From an uncultured Muribaculaceae bacterium (lineage in GTDB: Bacteria; Bacteroidota; Bacteroidia; Bacteroidales; Muribaculaceae), in the NCBI GenBank assembly GCA_910584665.1, contig CAJUBL010000090.1, forward strand, positions 1 to 7,707: a stretch of DNA of 7,707 nt, written 5' to 3'. This document shows, piece after piece, positions 1 to 5,056 of this stretch (positions within the stretch are counted from its first letter, which is position 1; each line of letters opens with the position of its first letter). The position numbers were made by a program, and so were the translations under genes. Under the pieces are notes generated by a model. It was not told the origin of the DNA and searched no databases. It saw only the letters and a program-made list of their open reading frames with translations.

Positions 1-52
1 CAACACAGACAGCACCCGGATGATAATTATCATCCGGGTGCTGTCTGTGTTG
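1..52. repeat. Perfect 52-bp palindrome, possible terminator hairpin
   Basis: Bases 1-26 are exactly complementary in reverse to bases 27-52, with AATT at the centre. As RNA this would fold into a stem of about 24 bp closed by a tetraloop, with a GC-rich middle (CACCCGG paired with CCGGGTG). It lies 37 nt downstream of the stop of the minus-strand winged-helix gene, so a terminator for that gene, perhaps shared with a convergent gene to the left, is the simplest reading. No T-run follows on the plus strand (TATAAGTATAG). Any T-run on the minus strand would fall outside the window. The palindrome could also continue left of base 1. Confidence 0.7.
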
Positions 53-66
53 TATAAGTATAGTTC

Positions 67-78
67 CACACCGGTGTG
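67..78. repeat. 12-bp perfect palindrome downstream of the winged-helix gene
   Basis: CACACCGGTGTG is its own reverse complement and starts 12 bp past the stop codon of the minus-strand gene, between that gene and the long palindrome at 1-52. It could be a protein-binding half-site pair, a small hairpin, or chance. There is no direct evidence for a function. Confidence 0.35.
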
Positions 79-89
79 TGGGATATATC

Positions 90-305
90 TTAGCGGTCCT
101 GTACAAGCGATACGAGGAGCTCTTTGCCATCCTCACTCTCTGAGATGTTGATCTTGTCCTCACGGGCAAGCCAGCCTATGGCTGCATAGATTTCCTTATC
201 TTTCAGTTTGGTGATCTTTTTAAGCTGCTTTGTACCTAAAACATCTGCCTCATTGAGTGCATTCCATACGAGGCCGGCACAAGTTCCGATTTTTTCAGCA
301 TTCAT
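90..305 (-). CDS. Small winged helix-turn-helix protein, DUF2582-type
   Basis: A 71-aa protein with no signal peptide or membrane segment, so cytoplasmic. It resembles the short Bacteroidetes DUF2582 winged-helix family: an opening IGTCAGLVWNAL helix (about residues 6-17), a middle KQLKKITKLKDKEIYAAIGWLAREDKI-type helix-turn-helix (about 26-52, with the characteristic AAIGWLAREDK stretch) and a short beta wing to the C-terminus. Full length for that family. The only in-frame ATG near the 5' end is at 305, and a Bacteroidetes promoter lies about 70 nt upstream of it. Winged helices of this kind may bind DNA, but the family's biological role is unknown. It is divergent from rsgA and nothing in the context ties the two functionally. 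The family call is from recalled sequence pattern. Confidence 0.85.
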   Translation of the reverse strand: MNAEKIGTCAGLVWNALNEADVLGTKQLKKITKLKDKEIYAAIGWLAREDKINISESEDGKELLVSLVQDR

Positions 306-379
306 GTTACTTGAATTTAATTGTTAAACTTCTTATATATTAATAAGTGAAAATATTCTTGGTTGGTTCTCAACGATCG

Positions 380-410
380 CAAAATTAGACTAATTTTTAA
401 TCATTCCAAA
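380..410 (-). promoter_or_regulatory. Bacteroidetes sigma-70 promoter for the winged-helix gene
   Basis: On the minus strand a TTTG (-33 element, bases 410-407) is followed after exactly 19 nt by TAATTTTG (bases 387-380), a full match to the TAnnTTTG -7 element. Transcription should start near 374-376, giving a 5' leader of about 70 nt that is very AT-rich and has only a weak hairpin potential (CTTAT ... ATAAG). Confidence 0.75.
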
Positions 411-465
411 TAAATTTTTATTAAAATTTACATCTTTGGCCTTGAAATTGTGGAAAAATGCAATA

Positions 466-497
466 TTTGCACCTCTTGAACCAAATGTTTATCTTTG
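466..497 (+). promoter_or_regulatory. Bacteroidetes sigma-70 promoter for rsgA
   Basis: TTTG at 466-469, a 20-nt spacer, then TATCTTTG at 490-497 fully match the Bacteroidetes -33 and -7 elements. The expected transcription start is about 501-504, almost on top of the ATG at 503. This excludes the upstream in-frame ATG at 458, which lies before the promoter, as the start for transcripts made here. Confidence 0.75.
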
Positions 498-502
498 TAC
501 CC

Positions 503-1444
503 ATGGAATATCCTATGACTGTAGTAAAAAATACCGGTAGCTGGTATGTGGTCAAGACACCCGACGGCTCTCTGCTGAATTGTAAGGTAAAAGGCAGTTT
601 TCGCCTTAAAGGTCTTCGCACAACCAACCCTGTGGCTGTCGGTGACCGTGTGGCTGTTCAGCCTAATGCCGACGGCACCGCTTTTATAACAGCCATACAG
701 CCTCGGCGTAACTATATAATACGACGTGCGAGCAATCTGTCAAAGGAATCACACATTCTGGCGGCCAATATCGACATGGCCGCTATTGTTGTCACTCTTG
801 TCCATCCGGTAACATCAACTGTTTTTATCGACCGCTTTCTGGCTACAGCCGAGGCCTATCGTGTCAGAACTCTGATTATATTCAATAAGATTGATCTGCT
901 TGAAAGTGATGAAAACCATGATCTTCTCAATGCTGTCACATCTCTTTATGATTCGATAGGATATGATACTGTTCATATCAGTGCCAGACGTGGTGACGGA
1001 ATGGATTCTTTACGGGATATGTTAAAAGGTAAGATAACTCTTGTTTCCGGAAATTCCGGTGTTGGCAAGAGTACAATTATCAATGATCTTATACCGGGGG
1101 GCAATCAGAAGACCGCCATTATCTCCGATGCACATGACCAGGGTATGCATACGACCACTTTTTCCGAGATGTTTGAACTTCCCGGTAGTGGCGCTATCAT
1201 TGATACACCGGGAATACGTGGTTTCGGTACCATAGAGATGGATGAACATGAAGTCTCACATTATTTCCCCGATATATTCGAAATAGGGCGAGATTGCCGT
1301 TTCGGAAACTGCACCCACACTCACGAACCTCACTGTGCGGTCCTTAAAGCTGTGGAAGAGAGCCGCATCGCACAGTCGCGATATAACTCCTACCTTAGTA
1401 TTCTTGATGATGTATCTCCAGACAAATACCGTAAACCATTTTAA
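503..1444 (+). CDS. rsgA: Ribosome small-subunit-dependent GTPase A
   Basis: A late 30S ribosomal subunit assembly factor (YjeQ/RsgA family) that hydrolyses GTP when bound to the maturing small subunit. From the ATG at 503 the product is 313 aa, the usual length. It begins with an OB-fold (about residues 6-66, including KVKGSFRLKGLR and PVAVGDRV). The circularly permuted GTPase domain follows in the order G4 (NKID, 128-131), G5 (SA, 160-161), G1 P-loop (GNSGVGKST, 183-191), G2 region (HTTTFSEM, 216-223) and G3 (DTPG, 234-237). A C-terminal zinc knuckle has ligands C265, C270, H272 and C278. All key residues are present. The start could instead be the ATG at 515 (309 aa), which still keeps the whole OB-fold. 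The in-frame ATG at 458 precedes the promoter and adds residues not typical of the family. It appears monocistronic, with its own promoter and a terminator directly after the stop. Confidence 0.96.
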   Translation: MEYPMTVVKNTGSWYVVKTPDGSLLNCKVKGSFRLKGLRTTNPVAVGDRVAVQPNADGTAFITAIQPRRNYIIRRASNLSKESHILAANIDMAAIVVTLVHPVTSTVFIDRFLATAEAYRVRTLIIFNKIDLLESDENHDLLNAVTSLYDSIGYDTVHISARRGDGMDSLRDMLKGKITLVSGNSGVGKSTIINDLIPGGNQKTAIISDAHDQGMHTTTFSEMFELPGSGAIIDTPGIRGFGTIEMDEHEVSHYFPDIFEIGRDCRFGNCTHTHEPHCAVLKAVEESRIAQSRYNSYLSILDDVSPDKYRKPF

Positions 1445-1489
1445 TGCAAACAAAAGGTCTTCTGAAAAGATGAAGACCTTTTGTTTGCA
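1445..1489. terminator. Bidirectional hairpin terminator between convergent genes
   Basis: Bases 1445-1462 are perfectly complementary to 1472-1489, giving an 18-bp stem with a 9-nt loop. The left arm starts immediately after the rsgA TAA stop, and the right arm ends 7 bp before the stop of the convergent minus-strand gene. The 3' arm is T-rich when read from either strand (CCTTTTGTTTG), as expected for a shared intrinsic terminator. Confidence 0.85.
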
Positions 1490-1496
1490 GAACGGT

Positions 1497-2396
1497 TCAC
1501 AGGAAAAGACTTATACCTACCGACAATGGCCTGAACTTCGGAACAGAAGATCCGGATAATACCGATTGCGGAGAATAACGGGCATAGATACCTATTCCTT
1601 TGAACAGGTGTATCGAACCGTAAATGTCAAAACTTACCCTCCGGCGGCTTATACCTTCTGAGTATTCTTCGATATGGTTGCCTTGCTCGTCTTTGTATGC
1701 GGTTTTCAGAGATGCATGTGTGTTTATATTGAAGATACCGCCGGCTGTGACCGATAATGTTGTTCCTGGAATCTTTTGAGTGTAGAGCAGCGGAAATCCA
1801 AGGCTGAATATCTTTATGCGTGAGTTACCGGGTTTTGTACTTTCGGGATATGGTTTTACGGCAATGCCGGTATTGTTGTCCGGTATCATGTAGTGGTTGC
1901 GGGTAGTCGTATTATAATTGCGCCAGTCCAGTCCGATACCTAACGATACGGCGATTGATCTGTGGCTATACCTCAGTGCCAGAGTGTTGAGCCAGCTTAT
2001 CTCAAACGACTTGGCCCATTGCAGATCAAGACCTTCTGGCTGGCCGGTCGGATTGACGAGGCCTATGTTCAGTCCGCCGGAGATGACATCCCACGATGAC
2101 CCCGTCTTTACACCTATGGCACAGCCTTTACTTGTGAAGGCCTGAAAGCGTGATGTCGACTGGTTTACCGATACAGTGGCGTCTTCGTTGTAGTCGGCAA
2201 TCATCATAGTCGATGTGCCGGTGCCGTTGTTCTCTTTGATATCAAGCATTATTCCTTTGGCCGACTCTGTTATTACCAGTGTGGACGGCGTTGAGACATT
2301 TACAATGGTATCTCCTTTGATATTGTTGTTTTCTGTCGCTGATGAAATACATGTGACAGCCGCCGAGATAATTGCTGAGATTATATATCGTTTCAT
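1497..2396 (-). CDS. Exported beta-rich protein, putative outer-membrane beta-barrel (paralogue 2)
   Basis: A 299-aa protein with an N-terminal signal sequence (hydrophobic about residues 4-18; cleavage plausible near SSA-TE at 20). The C19-proximal VTC at 14-16 is not a good lipobox, so it is probably not a lipoprotein. Residues about 29-55 form a short beta-rich segment (DTIVNVSTPSTLVITES). The rest consists of alternating hydrophobic/aromatic strands typical of a small outer-membrane barrel, ending in FRPLSVGISLFL. It is clearly paralogous to the gene just upstream: compare FPLLYTQKIPGTTLSV...FNINTHAS with VPLMYSQKLAGKFGFS...FNTYSTA, and GIGIYARYSP with DIGVYAKWSP. It is the last gene of the sigma-factor operon, 18 bp after its paralogue, with the shared terminator downstream. 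No enzymatic motif is visible and the function is unknown. The barrel call is inferred from composition, the signal peptide and the C-terminus. Confidence 0.8.
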   Translation of the reverse strand: MKRYIISAIISAAVTCISSATENNNIKGDTIVNVSTPSTLVITESAKGIMLDIKENNGTGTSTMMIADYNEDATVSVNQSTSRFQAFTSKGCAIGVKTGSSWDVISGGLNIGLVNPTGQPEGLDLQWAKSFEISWLNTLALRYSHRSIAVSLGIGLDWRNYNTTTRNHYMIPDNNTGIAVKPYPESTKPGNSRIKIFSLGFPLLYTQKIPGTTLSVTAGGIFNINTHASLKTAYKDEQGNHIEEYSEGISRRRVSFDIYGSIHLFKGIGIYARYSPQSVLSGSSVPKFRPLSVGISLFL

Positions 2397-2414
2397 GTTA
2401 TAGGTGTATGATAG

Positions 2415-3323
2415 TTAGAAGTTCAGGTTGATACCTATTGAGAAATTCCTGAATGACGGTCCGTATTTCTGCTCCATGGCTGTCATCGGACTCCATTTCG
2501 CATATACGCCTATGTCGTTTACAATACCTATTGTCGCCATCAGATCAACCGTCAGTAACCGTTGGTTCAGACCTTTGATTGTCTCGGTATATCGTGTGCG
2601 GTCGAGTCTGTAACGGTTGGTGGCAGTCGAGTAGGTGTTGAAGTTTATAATGGTCGCCAGTGAAAAACCGAATTTACCCGCAAGTTTCTGGCTGTACATC
2701 AGGGGGACCTGAATGCGCCATGTATCCCATCTGGCAAAATCGACCTCGGCATTCTCAGGTGCTGTGCGGAGACTTAATACGTCACCCTCTTTTACAAACA
2801 GCATGTGTTCGTCTGATGTGACCCGATTGAAACCGAAGCCCAGTCCTATTCCGAGTGTTGTCTTACGGGATGTACACCAGTCAATGCCTATTATGTCGGC
2901 TATTGAAAGTTCATAACAGTTTTTGATGCCGGCTTTACTGTCGTAATTGAAGTTCCAGCCCCAATATGCATATTTCAGACCTGTAATATATCGCCTGGCT
3001 TTCCATTTGCCTCCTTCCTCTTTATTGAAATCTGTCGGTTCATTTTTCATAAATGGCAGTTTCAGCATTATGTCGTCGACTTCGGCATCCCTGTCAGACT
3101 GATGATTGTGATCGATATCTACCTCATAGGTGTACTTGTTGAATGAGCCTGTCCCGTCGTCGGTCGGAATTGTAGCTGTTACTATTGTCTTGTTTCCTTC
3201 TTTTATAACCGAAATCGTATTGGCATTGGGTATTACTTTTACGGTATCGGCAGGTGATGTCTGGGCTATGGCCATTGCCGGAATCATTAAAGCCAGCAGG
3301 CTCGAAAATGTGATGGGTTTCAT
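2415..3323 (-). CDS. Exported beta-rich protein, putative outer-membrane beta-barrel (paralogue 1)
   Basis: A 302-aa protein with a convincing signal peptide (residues 1-20, cleavage AIA-Q). The mature N-terminus has a short beta-rich segment (about 26-70: DTVKVIPNANTISVIKEGNK, then a YTYEVD stretch), followed by an acidic linker (about 72-105). The C-terminal part (about 108-302) has amphipathic strands such as TTLGIGLGFGFNRV and ends FRNFSIGINLNF. A terminal phenylalanine is the usual mark of proteins assembled into the outer membrane. C136 and C150 are 14 residues apart and could be paired in the periplasm. It lies 20 bp after the small secreted protein gene and 18 bp before its paralogue, so it is almost certainly cotranscribed with both. 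I know of no specific function, and the similarity to its neighbour points to a tandem duplication. Confidence 0.82.
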   Translation of the reverse strand: MKPITFSSLLALMIPAMAIAQTSPADTVKVIPNANTISVIKEGNKTIVTATIPTDDGTGSFNKYTYEVDIDHNHQSDRDAEVDDIMLKLPFMKNEPTDFNKEEGGKWKARRYITGLKYAYWGWNFNYDSKAGIKNCYELSIADIIGIDWCTSRKTTLGIGLGFGFNRVTSDEHMLFVKEGDVLSLRTAPENAEVDFARWDTWRIQVPLMYSQKLAGKFGFSLATIINFNTYSTATNRYRLDRTRYTETIKGLNQRLLTVDLMATIGIVNDIGVYAKWSPMTAMEQKYGPSFRNFSIGINLNF

Positions 3324-3343
3324 TTCCTGTATTTGGTTGTGGT

Positions 3344-3826
3344 TTATTTTTTTGTCCTGATGGAGCGGAGCATGTTGCCAAGTTCTTCGGGCGAGGCTTT
3401 GCCTTCAATGTAAAACAGGTCTGCCCGTGTATTGCTGTTCATGTTGGCCGGATCCTCTTTGTTCCGGCTTCTCATGAAAATAATAAAGCGGTTTTTACCA
3501 TTTGCGGGAGGCAGGGCATAGAATCCGAAGTAGACATGTCCGTCGGCCATTGATACTGTGCGTGATGTAGCCCGCACTCCGTCTTTCTTGACTGCAAGTT
3601 CCATTTCATCGGCATCTGCCTGATTGTTTTCTATCGTAATGTTACGGTATAGCGATATATCACATTTCCACTGTCTGAACTGCTCACCCGAGATATTGAC
3701 CGAAGTCCTGCCCGGCTGTGATTGATATTCATCGTCGAAGAAACGATCAATCGAAAGCCCTTTCTGTGCAAAGGCAACCATTGTTATTGACATTATAATT
3801 GCTGTTACTGCAACTCGTCTGAACAT
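3344..3826 (-). CDS. Small secreted protein of unknown function, possibly DUF6108-like
   Basis: A 160-aa protein with a signal peptide (residues 1-20, MFRRV start, hydrophobic core, cleavage AFA-Q). The mature part is about 140 aa, without membrane segments or a lipobox, so probably periplasmic. Visible blocks are GRTSVNISGEQFRQW (39-53), a LYRNITIENN strand (59-68), the central VYFGFYALPPANGKNRFIIF (98-117), and a C-terminal DLFYIEGKASPEELGNMLRS (136-155). The GFYxLPP...KNR and YIEGxAxxEEL patterns remind me of a family of small Bacteroidales secreted proteins (DUF6108, from memory and not verified). It has only one cysteine (C55). The gene is 61 bp downstream of the membrane protein gene and 20 bp upstream of the first barrel gene. 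No promoter is visible in the 61-bp gap, which holds only a minor CGAAT/ATTCG hairpin at 3854-3867. Confidence 0.78.
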   Translation of the reverse strand: MFRRVAVTAIIMSITMVAFAQKGLSIDRFFDDEYQSQPGRTSVNISGEQFRQWKCDISLYRNITIENNQADADEMELAVKKDGVRATSRTVSMADGHVYFGFYALPPANGKNRFIIFMRSRNKEDPANMNSNTRADLFYIEGKASPEELGNMLRSIRTKK

Positions 3827-3887
3827 AATGAATTGAGTTTAAATAATATATTGCGAATTAGCATTCGGCGGGATATTTCCGATGTGA

Positions 3888-4346
3888 TTAGAGGCAGTCT
3901 GTCTGGTTCATGACCGATACGAGATCTTCGAGCGATACCATAGCTCTGGTTCTTGATTCTTCTGCGGCGTCGGCAACATTTGAGAGACCCTCGATCATAA
4001 GACTCATGACAGCTCCGGTATCGGTAACCTTTTGACCGTCGATATACGCGAAGCATTCGGCCTGGGTGCTGTTGTATGTATATACTTGATAACCGGCATA
4101 TGATGCAGTGAAGATGATCGCAGCCGATGCGGCGGCATGTAGCAGGCTCTTGTGTCTTGAACGACGGAGTTTCGAGACGGGTTGTGCCAGGCTATACCCC
4201 AGGACGGCTCGGGCTTCGGATACTTCATTGGTATGTGAGGTGCTTCGGGCGAGTTCATTGCGGAGCATCTGCTCTTCCTCGACGGTAGTATCTCCGTTGA
4301 AGTATCGTTCTATAAGCTTATTTAGTTTTTCTTGATCCGGTGACAT
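3888..4346 (-). CDS. Single-span membrane protein, candidate anti-sigma factor
   Basis: A 152-aa protein. The cytoplasmic N-terminus (1-65) is helical and charged and starts with a KLIERYFNGDTTVEEEQML pattern (9-27), similar in style to the N-terminal anti-sigma segment of Bacteroidetes FecR-type regulators. A basic stretch (KLRRSRHK, 59-66) precedes one membrane helix (about 68-88), consistent with the N-terminus inside. The short outer part (89-152) contains ECFAYIDGQKVTD (97-109), a run of helix, and cysteines at 98 and 151. No FecR sensor domain follows the membrane span, and the protein is far shorter than a typical FecR. Its gene starts 12 bp after the sigma-factor stop, the standard place for a cognate anti-sigma factor. 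The anti-sigma role is inferred from position, topology and the N-terminal pattern. A sensor that works through another route is possible. Confidence 0.72.
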   Translation of the reverse strand: MSPDQEKLNKLIERYFNGDTTVEEEQMLRNELARSTSHTNEVSEARAVLGYSLAQPVSKLRRSRHKSLLHAAASAAIIFTASYAGYQVYTYNSTQAECFAYIDGQKVTDTGAVMSLMIEGLSNVADAAEESRTRAMVSLEDLVSVMNQTDCL

Positions 4347-4358
4347 ATATATATCAGG

Positions 4359-4862
4359 TTAATATGTAGTTTCGGTATTATTGTAAATCTCTCTGACAGT
4401 ACGTCGTGCTCGGGCTACGATCATTCTGACATTGGCGGCTGTCAGACCATATTTGTCGGCGAGTTCATCAAACTCCCATCCGTCCCGATCACGGTGAACA
4501 AGAATCTCGCGGTCGCGTGATGAAAGGTGTCTGGAGATTATTTCATTTACACGTTTCAATATATGTTCCCTCTCGGTAGGTTCGTTCTCTCCGTTATCAC
4601 GGATTGTGTTATTATCGAGTGTGGTCATGGGATGATCGGCCATAGCTCTGTAACGGTCAACAGAGAGGTTGCGTACGGTGATATTGAGTATGCCGGCGGC
4701 ATGTCCGGGTTGTTTGATGTCTGCTTTTGATATCCATAGCTTGACGAAAGCGTCCTGTAATATATCCCGTGCCTCATCGTCGTTCTGTACGATATTGCGT
4801 GCTCGGGAGAACAATTGTCCTCTCAGGCGCTCAAAGACCGATGTAAGCATCTCTTTTTCCAT
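4359..4862 (-). CDS. ECF-family RNA polymerase sigma-70 factor
   Basis: A 167-aa protein that directs RNA polymerase to a specific promoter set. Region 2 is visible at about 6-75, with the classic DDEARDILQDAFVKLW (28-43) and a NLSVDRYRA segment. A polar linker (76-98) follows, then region 4 at about 100-160, with LSSRDREILVHRDRDGWEFDE and the helix-turn-helix ADKYGLTAANVRMIVARARR. No C-terminal extension is present, so this is a minimal ECF factor. I chose the ATG at 4862. A TTG 9 bp upstream (4871) is in frame but less likely. It is the first gene of a five-gene operon, followed after 12 bp by the candidate anti-sigma factor. It has its own upstream region, since the alaS terminator at 4987-5032 blocks most read-through. 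ECF genes of this layout are often autoregulated, but the sequence alone does not show it here. Confidence 0.93.
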   Translation of the reverse strand: MEKEMLTSVFERLRGQLFSRARNIVQNDDEARDILQDAFVKLWISKADIKQPGHAAGILNITVRNLSVDRYRAMADHPMTTLDNNTIRDNGENEPTEREHILKRVNEIISRHLSSRDREILVHRDRDGWEFDELADKYGLTAANVRMIVARARRTVREIYNNTETTY

Positions 4863-4878
4863 TACAGCCAATATACGG

Positions 4879-4886
4879 CAAATATC
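4879..4886 (-). promoter_or_regulatory. Candidate -7 element of the sigma-factor operon
   Basis: On the minus strand GATATTTG (bases 4886-4879) differs from TAnnTTTG by one base and lies 16 bp before the sigma ATG, implying a leader of only about 10-13 nt. No TTTG or TTG is found 19-21 nt further upstream, so a housekeeping promoter is weak at best. The region may instead be read by the operon's own sigma factor. The remaining gap up to the alaS terminator (4887-4986) is AT-rich and contains only a TGAATTAA direct repeat (4929-4936 and 4972-4979). Confidence 0.35.
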
Positions 4887-4986
4887 ATATTTTGCAACAG
4901 AATTTGTTGAAAAAATTTAAATACGGACTGAATTAACGGTACAGTCATAAGGGGCGATGGCTATGTGTTTATGAATTAAGAATTGC

Positions 4987-5032
4987 AAAAAAAGTAAAGC
5001 CGCTGATATATAGATTTATATTATCAGCGGCT
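4987..5032 (-). terminator. Intrinsic terminator of alaS
   Basis: On the minus strand a hairpin with an 11-bp perfect core (AGCCGCTGATA, bases 5032-5022, paired with 5008-4998) can extend to about 15 bp with one bulged base and a four-base loop. It is followed by TTTACTTTTTTT (4998-4987). It begins 24 nt after the alaS stop codon and has the right shape for Rho-independent termination. Confidence 0.88.
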
Positions 5033-5056
5033 GGCGTTATCGTTGATGAACGTCGG

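Noticed and set aside
458..502. A 15-residue N-terminal extension of RsgA from the ATG at 458
   Set aside because: The -33 and -7 elements lie inside this stretch, and the extra residues precede the normal start of the OB-fold. The open frame is incidental.
1525..2396. Lipoprotein signal in the second barrel paralogue (cysteine at residue 16)
   Set aside because: The residue before the cysteine is threonine and the surrounding AAVTC does not fit a lipobox. A normal signal peptidase site follows at SSA-TE.
3124..3408. Minus-strand 94-aa open frame overlapping the end of the small secreted protein gene and the start of the first barrel gene
   Set aside because: It is a frame-shifted shadow of two genes that both have clear signal peptides and normal ends. 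Its translation is Lys/Arg/Asn-rich without domain features.
4863..4871. TTG start at 4871 for the sigma factor
   Set aside because: An ATG lies in frame three codons later and gives a normal-length ECF factor. There is no Shine-Dalgarno or other support for TTG.
4929..4979. TGAATTAA direct repeat (4929-4936 and 4972-4979) as an operator
   Set aside because: Two 8-bp copies in an AT-rich intergenic region can occur by chance, and the spacing of 43 bp does not fit one helical face with any known site.
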